This document shows positions 53,352 to 60,083 of a stretch of DNA of 64,000 nt, in pieces. The notes beneath the pieces are model-generated. The model was not told where the DNA came from. It saw only the letters and a list, made by a program, of their open reading frames with translations, and ran no database searches. The stretch is from Oscillibacter sp. GTDB lineage: Bacteria; Bacillota; Clostridia; Oscillospirales; Oscillospiraceae. How positions within the stretch are numbered: the first letter of the stretch is position 1; every line of letters starts with the position of its first letter. Position numbers and translations under genes: made by a program. Where the stretch lies: NCBI RefSeq assembly GCF_028693505.1, contig NZ_JAQUVF010000001.1:25037-89036 (forward strand), written 5' to 3'.

Positions 53352-53465
53352 TGTTCCGGTCAAGCCGGTTTGATATTGATTTCTTGCGATTCCATCTGAA
53401 TCGCGCCAACGAAGGCGCGCCTCCCGTTCAAGACGGCAGATCATCTGAAAGGGAGAATTTTTAAA

Positions 53466-54032
53466 ATGAGTCATCCGATTGCAAACGAAGCCGCGGCAAA
53501 AGCGCCGCAATCTTTGGTCCGCCAGCTGGTTTCCGCCGGAATTTGTCTGGCGCTGTGCATGGTCCTGCCGTTTTTAACGGGCCAGATCCCCCAGATCGGC
53601 AGCGCGCTGAGCCCCATGCATATTCCGGTCCTTCTGGCAGGCTTTTTGTGCGGCCCGTGGTGGGCTGTAGCAGTGGGCGCTGTGGCCCCGGCCCTGCGCT
53701 TTGTCCTCTTTGGCATGCCCCCCATCTTCCCCACGGGACTTGCCATGAGCTTTGAACTGGCGGCATACGGTCTGGTCGCCGGGCTGCTGTATGCGCGTCT
53801 GCCCAAAAAGACCGTCAATATCTACGTCTCTTTGGTGGGCGCCATGCTGGTGGGCCGCATCGTCTGGGGAATCGTGCAGGTGGTGCTCTCCGGCGTCACC
53901 GGCGCCGCCTTCACGTGGGGTGCGTTTCTTGCCGGGGCATTTATCAACGCCGTGCCCGGGATCATCGTCCACATCCTGCTCATCCCCGTGCTGGTCATGG
54001 CCTTGCAGAAGGCCGGGTATATCCAAAAGTAA
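53466..54032 (+). CDS. ECF transporter S component
   Basis: The 188-aa membrane protein has about five or six helices and the pattern LPFLTGQIPQIGSALSPMHIPVLLAGFLCGPWWA followed by FGMPPIFPTGLAMSFELAAYGL, found in ECF S components of the pantothenate/unknown-substrate group. It needs the shared ECF ATPases and EcfT encoded elsewhere. AAAGGGAGA precedes the ATG. The 114-base leader has stems but no known riboswitch. Its terminator is split by a repeat element. Confidence 0.88.
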   Translation: MSHPIANEAAAKAPQSLVRQLVSAGICLALCMVLPFLTGQIPQIGSALSPMHIPVLLAGFLCGPWWAVAVGAVAPALRFVLFGMPPIFPTGLAMSFELAAYGLVAGLLYARLPKKTVNIYVSLVGAMLVGRIVWGIVQVVLSGVTGAAFTWGAFLAGAFINAVPGIIVHILLIPVLVMALQKAGYIQK

Positions 54033-54040
54033 ATGAAACG

Positions 54041-54073
54041 GCAAACGGAGCCTGCATTCAAAATGCAGGCTCC
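54041..54073 (+). terminator. Left copy of the ECF-gene terminator hairpin
   Basis: GGAGCCTGCATT / AATGCAGGCTCC without a T-run; the repeat element follows at once. A copy differing by one loop base lies at 54274-54306. Confidence 0.85.
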
Positions 54074-54273
54074 TTGAGACTGTCGAAAAAGCCCTTTGGG
54101 CTTTTTCGACAAGTGGCTGCGGCCTGCCGCGCGCAGGTTTTGGCCGCCGCAGGCGGTCAAAACCCACACTTGCAAGCCGAGAAGTGTTTTCCACGACGTA
54201 CACGCCGCCGTGAAAAACGGATTTGAATTTTTTTGCCGCGTCGGCGGCAAACTCTGTGAGACTTTTTCGACAT
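54074..54273 (+). mobile_element. 200-bp terminator-associated element, copy B
   Basis: The element begins TTGAGACTGTCGAAAAAGCC, folding with GGGCTTTTTCGAC into a perfect hairpin. It ends GTGAGACTTTTTCGACAT, which gives a GTCGAAAAAG terminal inverted repeat with the start. The right half closely matches copy A (ACGTAC.CGCCGC, GAAAAACGGATTT, GCCGCGTCGGCGGC) while the middle has diverged. It is exactly as long as copy A and is flanked by a different duplicated hairpin of 33 bases. Confidence 0.75.
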
Positions 54274-54312
54274 GCAAACGGAGCCTGCATTCAACATGCA
54301 GGCTCCGTTTTT
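54274..54312 (+). terminator. Right copy of the ECF-gene terminator, with T-run
   Basis: It matches the left hairpin at 32 of 33 positions and adds GTTTTTC. It also serves as the A-rich side for the convergent LysR gene. Confidence 0.88.
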
Positions 54313-54338
54313 CATAAAATTCCACCCCATGAAAATCG

Positions 54339-55223
54339 CTACAGCCGCGAGACAAAATGCCGCAGCGGCGGGGTCTCGTCCGCCTTTCGCCACACCGCGA
54401 GAATTTCCTCCGCCTCCTCCGCGCCCACCAGCGGCACAAAAACCAGATTGTCCGCGTTCGTCAGCTTCGCGGTGCAGTAGGCGGGCAGAATGGAAATGCC
54501 CTCCTCCGCCGCCACCATCATCAAAATGCTCTCCACATCGTTGGACCGCAGGAGGATGTTGGGCTGATACCCCGCCTGCCGATACAGCGCCAGAAAGTAG
54601 GAGTCGCCGTAGGAATCGCCGGTGGCGGAGGGCGACATGTAAAGGATGGTCTCGCTTTTGAGCTCCGTGCGGTGGAGGGCGGTGCGCTGGGCGAAGGGAT
54701 GGCTGCCGTAGAGGGCCACCACCAGCGGCACCCGTTCCACCAGTTGCACCTCCACGGCCTCCGTGCGGATGTTGGTGCTGTCCCAGGTGAAGATCACGTC
54801 GAATTCCCCGTTCAAAAGGCCCGCCGCCAAAACGTCCGTGTCGCAGCGGTAGCAGGTGATGAGCACGTTGGGATATTCCAGATGGAACGCGCGCAGCTTG
54901 TTGGAAAGGTCGCTGCGCTCATACCCCTTCGTGTACCCCACCCGCAAGGTGCCCACCAGTCCGGTGGAGGCGTCCCGCACCCGCTCCAGCGCGGTGTCCA
55001 TCCGGGAGAGGATGGTCTTGGCCTCCATAAAAAACACGCTGCCCGCCGGGGTCAGAGACACCGGGCGGCTGTCCCGGTCAAAGAGCTGGACGCCGATGGA
55101 CTCCTCCAGTGAGCGGACCTGCTGGGAGATGGCGGTCTGGGAGAGGTAGTACTGGTTGGCGGCCCGGGTAAAGCTCTGCTGCTCCGCCACCGCCACAAAA
55201 TATTTCAACTGATTGAGATTCAT
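54339..55223 (-). CDS. LysR-family transcriptional regulator
   Basis: The 294-aa protein has winged helix QQSFTRAANQYYLSQTAISQQVRSLE and a C-terminal substrate-binding domain. It is not closely related to the two other LysR proteins here. It faces away from the decayed dehydrogenase fragment at 55304, which may once have been its divergent target. Confidence 0.9.
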   Translation of the reverse strand: MNLNQLKYFVAVAEQQSFTRAANQYYLSQTAISQQVRSLEESIGVQLFDRDSRPVSLTPAGSVFFMEAKTILSRMDTALERVRDASTGLVGTLRVGYTKGYERSDLSNKLRAFHLEYPNVLITCYRCDTDVLAAGLLNGEFDVIFTWDSTNIRTEAVEVQLVERVPLVVALYGSHPFAQRTALHRTELKSETILYMSPSATGDSYGDSYFLALYRQAGYQPNILLRSNDVESILMMVAAEEGISILPAYCTAKLTNADNLVFVPLVGAEEAEEILAVWRKADETPPLRHFVSRL

Positions 55224-55303
55224 GGAGGCCCTCCCCGCTCATAACTTTTCCTTATTTTAGCATCAAAAACTACCGGTTGCAATCGAGAATATTTCCTTAT
55301 TGA

Positions 55304-55486
55304 ATGGCAAACAGTTATCAACAGGCAGAAAAAGGGAGCTTTTTAAAAATTATGGTCTATGAGGTCCGCCCCGATGAGCGGGAGGCGCTGCGAAACGGAG
55401 CTGACCGCCCAAACGGAACAGTAAGAAAGAGGGACGCCCGCTTTGGTGCTCCTCCAATAAAAATGTTTTTAAGGCATCCCTGTTAG
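55304..55486 (+). pseudogene. Fragment of a D-isomer 2-hydroxyacid dehydrogenase
   Basis: The frame contains LKIMVYEVRPDEREAL, which matches the usual N-terminus of D-lactate/2-hydroxyacid dehydrogenases, but stops after about 45 relevant residues, with no NAD-binding or catalytic domain downstream. A 14-bp hairpin (55471-55503) overlaps the end, and about 130 further bases hold only a start-less open frame. It looks like the remains of a deleted gene divergent from the LysR regulator. Confidence 0.5.
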
Positions 55487-55612
55487 CGAAACAGGGATGC
55501 CTTAGCTTTGCGTTATGCGCATAATCTGCCCGATAAACAGGAAGTTCGCACGTTTTTTGCCGCGATGGCGCGGCGGCTGTACGCCAATCTTGTTGGAACC
55601 CCTCCCGAACCC

Positions 55613-55660
55613 TCTAAAAGAGAAAGGCGGCAGCCATAAAAAATCGTCATGACTGCCGCC
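55613..55660 (-). terminator. Probable terminator of the kinase-dehydrogenase operon
   Basis: GGCGGCAG / CTGCCGCC with a 19-base loop runs on the minus strand into CTTTCTCTTTT. Confidence 0.6.
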
Positions 55661-55700
55661 GTTGAGAATATTTTTATGAGATTGGGGGTTTGGCGCGTGC

Positions 55701-57131
55701 TTATGCTTGCGTCAGAATCTCCACCGCCTGGCGCAGCGTCTCCACACCACCCACGTTTCCCGGAAAGATCACGTAGGGAATCTGGGGGAATTTGCTGGCC
55801 TCGTCGGTCTGCCACACGGGAATGCCGGGGCAGATCTGGCCCAGTACGTTGGCCTTTTTCACGTGGAGCGCCTGCGTGCCCACGGTGCTGGAGGTGATGC
55901 CGCCCTTGGCCACGATAAAGGCGGGGGTTACCTGCAGCTGCCCCACCAGCTTTTGCACGGCGTCGCTGATTTTGACGCTGCGCAGCAGGGCACTTTCCGG
56001 CGTGTCGTTGTCCACGTTTAAAAGCGTCCGCTCGGTAAAGCACACCGCGACCTTCCCCGCGCGGATGGCGGCCTCTTCCAGCGCCAAGCAGCGGGAAACC
56101 TCACCGTTTAGCGCCGCGTCGCCCTCCAGCACGAGACTGCTGCGAAACGCAATGGCCTCCACGCAGGGAAGCGCCAAGAGCGCTTCCAGCTGGGCGGTGG
56201 TTTTCTGGGTGTGACTGCCAACGACCACCACGCCGCCGGTGCGGGTGGGGCTTTTGACCATGTCCTCACGCCGCAGCAGCGGAATGTCGCTGATGCCGCC
56301 CACCACCTTGACAAGGCCCGCCGCCGTGCGGAAAAGGAACGTCTTTCCCCGGGCCATGGCCCGGTACAGCGCCACGGCAAAAACCTTCACGTCGCAGTAA
56401 TCCACCGCGTTCACGCAGACCTTGTTAAAGTTTTTCACCTGCTCCAGCTTGGCGGCAATGCCGTCGTAGTCCTGCCGCCGCAGTTCCTGCAGCGAAATGC
56501 AGACCACATCCTGCCCGGAAAACCGGCCGCCGGTCTTTTCCTCAATATAGCCGGGGAGATCGGAGTGGGTATAGCCGAAGGTGCGGTCTTTGGCAAATTC
56601 CGTCTGCGCGGCGGGGATCAGCTCGTCGCCGTAGCGCACGTAGTGGGTGTTGCCGATGGTAAACCGGCCGCCCTCTTTGAAAAACGGGCAGAGGATCTCG
56701 CCGTCCACCCGTCGCCCCGCCCGCTCCATGCCCTGGCGCAAAAGCTCCGTCTCCAGCGGAAAATGGCCCCGGAGGGTGGAGTCGCTGCGGCTCATGATGA
56801 GGTAGGACTGCCCCGTGGCCTTTGCCGCTGCGGCAATATTCGCGGCGATTTCCTCGTGGACGGCGGTGGTTTCCGCCGCCGTCAATCCCCGGCTGTTGGT
56901 GAGGATATAAAAAAGCTTCCCCTCCTCCCGCAGGCCGCTTTCCATGCTCTCCACAGACCAGTCCGTATACACGGAGACGTCGTGGACGGTCTGGACGCCG
57001 GTGGGATCGTCGTCCAGAACGATAAATTTCGTGGAGCTCGCCGCGATTTCCGAGCGCAAAAGGGCGTCCACCGCCGCCTCGTTCACGGCGGGAAAGGAGG
57101 AGAGAATGTCCGCGTGAAGGGTCTGTTCCAT
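55701..57131 (-). CDS. Four-carbon acid sugar kinase family protein (OtnK/DtnK-like)
   Basis: The 476-aa protein of the former DUF1537 family has the N-terminal signature FIVLDDDPTGVQTVHDVSVYTDWS, then SRSDSTLRGHFPLE and, near the C-terminus, FIVAKGGITSSTV for nucleotide binding. Characterised members phosphorylate 3-oxo-tetronates or related C4 sugar acids. The ATG at 57131 lies 18 bases after the dehydrogenase stop. No matching aldolase or isomerase gene is in the window. Confidence 0.87.
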   Translation of the reverse strand: MEQTLHADILSSFPAVNEAAVDALLRSEIAASSTKFIVLDDDPTGVQTVHDVSVYTDWSVESMESGLREEGKLFYILTNSRGLTAAETTAVHEEIAANIAAAAKATGQSYLIMSRSDSTLRGHFPLETELLRQGMERAGRRVDGEILCPFFKEGGRFTIGNTHYVRYGDELIPAAQTEFAKDRTFGYTHSDLPGYIEEKTGGRFSGQDVVCISLQELRRQDYDGIAAKLEQVKNFNKVCVNAVDYCDVKVFAVALYRAMARGKTFLFRTAAGLVKVVGGISDIPLLRREDMVKSPTRTGGVVVVGSHTQKTTAQLEALLALPCVEAIAFRSSLVLEGDAALNGEVSRCLALEEAAIRAGKVAVCFTERTLLNVDNDTPESALLRSVKISDAVQKLVGQLQVTPAFIVAKGGITSSTVGTQALHVKKANVLGQICPGIPVWQTDEASKFPQIPYVIFPGNVGGVETLRQAVEILTQA

Positions 57132-57149
57132 GGCTCCGCCTCCCCGCAC

Positions 57150-58043
57150 TCAGCGCTCGTCGGACCGGACGGTGACGCCGGCAAGCTGCTCGAAGTACTG
57201 CACATACCCGGCGTGGTCGTCGTCCATATGACCGCCCACCTTCAGCGCCTGCTGGATCTCAAAGAGCTGCGCGGTCAGCGGCAGGGGCACGTCGATCTCG
57301 TGGGCGGTGGCCAGCACGTTTTTGATGTCCTTGTGGTTTACCCGCACGGTGCCGCCGGGGGTAAAGTCCCGCCGGCACATCATGGGCGCCTTGGCGTCCA
57401 GCACGGTGCTGCCGGCAAGGCCGCCGCGAATAGCGTGATAGACCCTCATGGGGTCCACACCGGCCTTGGAGGCCAAAACCAGCGCCTCGGACACGGCGGC
57501 GATATTCAGGTTTACGATGATCTGGTTTGCAAGCTTCGTGACGCTGCCCGCGCCGGAAGTGCCGATCAGCAGCGCGCTGCTGCCCAGAACGTCGAACACG
57601 GGCTTCATCCGCGCAAAATCGGCCTCGTCGCCGCCGCACATGATGGCCAGCGTACCGGCAATGGCGCCCGGCTCCCCGCCGGAGACGGGGGCGTCCACAA
57701 AGCCGACGCCCAGCGCCTTCAGCCGCCGATAGCACTCCTGAGACTCCCCGGGCGTGACGCTGGACATGTCGCACACCACCTTGCCCGCCGTCAGCGCGGC
57801 AGAAATGCCGTTTTCGCCGAACAGGACCTCCCGGACGATAGCGCCGGTGGGCAGGATCGTGACAATGCGGTCGCACGCTGTGGCGATTTCCGCATAGGTG
57901 CCCGTGGATGCGCCCATGGCGCAAAGCTCCCGGACAATGTCGCCATTCAGGTCGCTGACCATCACGTCCAGCCCGGCCTTCACCAGATTCGTCGCCATGG
58001 GGCGACCCATAATGCCAAGACCAATAAAACCAACCTTACTCAT
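57150..58043 (-). CDS. garR: 3-hydroxyacid dehydrogenase, tartronate-semialdehyde reductase/threonate dehydrogenase type
   Basis: The 297-aa beta-hydroxyacid dehydrogenase has NAD(P)-binding VGFIGLGIMGRPMATNLVKAG, substrate motif DAPVSGGEPGA and catalytic Lys in GSVTKLANQ. Pairing with a C4 sugar-acid kinase favours a threonate or tetronate dehydrogenase; the garR name reflects the closest general family only. GCAGGAGGG precedes the ATG. It is first in the operon, divergent from a GntR/FCD regulator. Confidence 0.85.
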   Translation of the reverse strand: MSKVGFIGLGIMGRPMATNLVKAGLDVMVSDLNGDIVRELCAMGASTGTYAEIATACDRIVTILPTGAIVREVLFGENGISAALTAGKVVCDMSSVTPGESQECYRRLKALGVGFVDAPVSGGEPGAIAGTLAIMCGGDEADFARMKPVFDVLGSSALLIGTSGAGSVTKLANQIIVNLNIAAVSEALVLASKAGVDPMRVYHAIRGGLAGSTVLDAKAPMMCRRDFTPGGTVRVNHKDIKNVLATAHEIDVPLPLTAQLFEIQQALKVGGHMDDDHAGYVQYFEQLAGVTVRSDER

Positions 58044-58148
58044 TCTAGTACCCTCCTGCATCATTTGGGCAAACGGCCTTTGTGCCTGCGTAATTTGGCG
58101 CGTTGCGCAACGTTTGCCGACATTGCGTCTTTCTGCGGACAGTATATC

Positions 58149-58281
58149 GTATACCGGTATACCGGTCAAGAGAAAAAAGCGGACTCCCTATAAAATAGAA
58201 AGAAATCAGCGTATTTAACAAAAAAATGTTTCCTTTTCGGTAGATTTACCCTTGAACGGTATCCCGGTATTCTGGTAAGAT
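58149..58281. promoter_or_regulatory. Operator-like repeats and promoter between dehydrogenase and GntR regulator
   Basis: GTATACCGGTATACCGG (58149-58165) contains the palindrome GTATACCGGTATAC. A related CGGTATCCCGGTATTCTGG lies at 58257-58275, in the spacer of TTGAAC-N18-TAAGAT that leads to the regulator. The repeats are candidate binding sites for the divergent FCD-type repressor, acting on both genes. Confidence 0.6.
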
Positions 58282-58334
58282 AGCCCATAGACAGACCCTG
58301 GGGGGGTCAAAAAACAGGGCGAAGGAGGGTGCGT

Positions 58335-58997
58335 GTGGCGGGATATCGGTTTTTGCAGGAGGAAGCCTACGCCCACATCAAAGAGCAGATCGTCAGCGGG
58401 ACGCTGTGTGAGGATCAGATCTACTCCGAGACGAAGATGGCGGCTGCCATCGGAATTTCCCGGACGCCGGTGAAGGACGCGCTGGTGCGATTGAATCAGG
58501 AAAAGCTCATCGACATATTGCCCAGCAAGGGGTTTCGGCTTCATCGCATGTCGGCGGAGGATATCTGGGCGACCTACCAGCTGCGCACGGCGGTGGAGGG
58601 GTTTTGCGTGCTGCACCTTGCCCACAGCAAGGATTCTCCCGCGGGCCGCGCCCGGGTGGAGGCGCTGCGTGGGGGCGTGGAGCGGATGGAGTCGCTGCGC
58701 CGCAGTGCGTCCATTGACGACTATTGGGCGGCGGACCTGGACTTTCACCGCGTGGTGGTGGAGTCTGCGGAAAATCCGGAATTTCTCCAGCTGTTTGAAA
58801 GCTATCACTATCGCATGTCCGTGATCGCCAGGCAGAGCTTCCTGAGCCCCAACCGGCGGGAGGTGGCTCTTGCGGAGCACCGCCAGATTTTGGAGGCGGT
58901 GTGTGCCTGCGAAGGACGAGACGACATGTCGGCCTTTGCCGCTGTTCGCCGCCACATGGAAGCCTCCCGGGATATCGTGCTGGGGGAGCGGATATAG
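58335..58997 (+). CDS. GntR-family regulator with FCD domain
   Basis: The 220-aa protein has an N-terminal winged helix (YSETKMAAAIGISRTPVKDALVRLNQEKLI) and an all-helical FCD effector domain (DLDFHRVVVESAENPEFL, AEHRQILEAV) with metal-ligand histidines. FCD regulators usually bind sugar acids, which fits the divergent dehydrogenase and kinase genes. The GTG after GAAGGAG was chosen as start. Its terminator hairpin adjoins a solo left end of the repeat element. Confidence 0.9.
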   Translation: MAGYRFLQEEAYAHIKEQIVSGTLCEDQIYSETKMAAAIGISRTPVKDALVRLNQEKLIDILPSKGFRLHRMSAEDIWATYQLRTAVEGFCVLHLAHSKDSPAGRARVEALRGGVERMESLRRSASIDDYWAADLDFHRVVVESAENPEFLQLFESYHYRMSVIARQSFLSPNRREVALAEHRQILEAVCACEGRDDMSAFAAVRRHMEASRDIVLGERI

Positions 58998-58999
58998 AA

Positions 59000-59030
59000 A
59001 GGCGGAGCACCGTTTTGCGGTGCTCCGCCT
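59000..59030 (+). terminator. Terminator hairpin of the GntR gene
   Basis: AGGCGGAGCACCG / CGGTGCTCCGCCT, 3 bases after the stop, lacks its own T-run; repeat sequence follows directly. Confidence 0.8.
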
Positions 59031-59075
59031 GAGACTATCGAAAAAGGGTTTGCCGCGCGCGGCTCCGCGAAGGCC
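59031..59075 (+). repeat. Solo left end of the terminator-associated element
   Basis: TGAGACTATCGAAAAAG directly follows the hairpin, matching the left ends of the elements at 26745 and 54074. The rest of the element and the second hairpin are absent; cdd ends at 59076 on the other strand. Confidence 0.65.
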
Positions 59076-59483
59076 TCACGGCTTCCCTGCATCCGGCAAA
59101 AGAGAGCGGTCAAAGCCATAGGGCAGCAGCGCCTTGAGGGGCAGGGCCAGTTCCTCCCCGCTGCCATTGAGGCAAATGACCTCCATGTCCGGCGCAAATT
59201 CCTGCAGCACCTGACGGCAAACGCCGCAGGGGACGCAAAAATCCTCGCTGCGGCCCGCCACCGCAATGCGGACGAAATCCCGTCGCCCTTCGCTGACGGC
59301 CTTGGCAACGGCGGTCCGCTCGGCGCAGATGGTGGGGGAATATCCGGCGTTTTCAATGTTGCAGCCGGTGAACACGCTGCCGTCCGCGCACTCCAGCGCC
59401 GCGCCCACGGGAAAGTGGGAATAGGGGCAGTAAGCGCGCTCCAGCATGGATGTGGCCGCCGCCTTCAGTTCTTCACGGGTCAT
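59076..59483 (-). CDS. cdd: Cytidine deaminase
   Basis: The 135-aa zinc enzyme deaminates cytidine and deoxycytidine for pyrimidine salvage. Motifs are YSHFPVGAALE, the catalytic CAERTAVAKA (Cys-Ala-Glu) and PCGVCRQVL (two zinc cysteines). GGAGGGACC precedes the ATG. Single gene; its 3' end borders the solo repeat end. Confidence 0.95.
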   Translation of the reverse strand: MTREELKAAATSMLERAYCPYSHFPVGAALECADGSVFTGCNIENAGYSPTICAERTAVAKAVSEGRRDFVRIAVAGRSEDFCVPCGVCRQVLQEFAPDMEVICLNGSGEELALPLKALLPYGFDRSLLPDAGKP

Positions 59484-59648
59484 AAAAGGTCCCTCCTAAC
59501 GGACATGATCTTTACGGGTATAGATGGTTCTATCATATCCGCCCGACGGAAAAAATGCAAGGTCCGGCGGTGGCAACCGGGCAAAAGCGCCGGTGCGTTG
59601 TCTGAGCGTCTTAAGATACAACGGGTGGGGACGAACGGGCGAAAAACA

Positions 59649-59729
59649 TGCAAAATTTAGATATTTCTTACAAAGAATGTAAAAGCATTTCTGACATGTT
59701 TCAGCAAGGATACAAAGAAACGGCATAGA
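59649..59729 (+). CDS. Possible 26-aa peptide upstream of the ilv promoter
   Basis: MQNLDISYKECKSISDMFQQ begins an open frame that stops just before the ilv promoter. It has no good ribosome site and no known family, and may be chance. Nothing else is recognised between 59484 and 59741. Confidence 0.2.
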
Positions 59730-59741
59730 AACAGGTTTTCA

Positions 59742-59770
59742 TTGTATTTTGACGAACCGGCTTGTATAAT
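59742..59770 (+). promoter_or_regulatory. Promoter of the ilv operon
   Basis: TTGTAT, 17 bases and TATAAT lie 32 bases upstream of the leader-peptide start. Confidence 0.75.
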
Positions 59771-59802
59771 GAAACCCATCCAAGAAAACAAGAGGTTTTT
59801 CC

Positions 59803-59949
59803 ATGATGATGCTCTCTGCTCTCATTTCCATTATGACTCTGCACATTATTCTGGTCCTGGTACTTCTGGTACGGGAAGAGAATAGTGCGATTGGTCATAC
59901 CTGGAGCGGGGCGGAAGGCAATCGGTTTGAGGCTGCAAAGGCCGCATAA
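59803..59949 (+). CDS. Branched-chain-rich leader peptide of the ilv operon
   Basis: The 48-aa reading frame starts with three ATG codons after AGAGG and contains LSALISIM and LHIILVLVLLV, so 14 of residues 4-23 are Leu, Ile or Val. A terminator with a 16-bp stem follows 22 bases after the stop, just before the acetolactate synthase genes. This is the layout of ilv attenuator leaders in enterobacteria, where ribosome stalling at Leu/Val/Ile codons prevents termination. No T-box motif is visible, although T-boxes are the usual device in Firmicutes. Confidence 0.7.
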   Translation: MMMLSALISIMTLHIILVLVLLVREENSAIGHTWSGAEGNRFEAAKAA

Positions 59950-59971
59950 CCGGAGGATTGCAAAAACACCC

Positions 59972-60014
59972 AAAAGCCTGTGGTTCGACCAACGAACCAC
60001 AGGCTTTTTTCTTT
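59972..60014 (+). terminator. Attenuator terminator ahead of ilvB
   Basis: The stem AAAAGCCTGTGGTTCG / CGAACCACAGGCTTTT with ACCAA loop is followed by TTCTTTT. Upstream, GGTTTGAGGCT in the leader ORF could pair with the left arm as an antiterminator. Confidence 0.9.
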
Positions 60015-60083
60015 TCACTGCAAGAAAAAAACGGGCCGAATCCTTCCCCGGGGAGGGAAACATGCCAAAGGGGGCTGCAAAAA

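Noticed and set aside
59741-60083. T-box riboswitch upstream of ilvB
   Set aside because: No AGGGTGG/ACCGCG T-box or specifier-loop layout could be found; the leader peptide plus terminator explains the region better.
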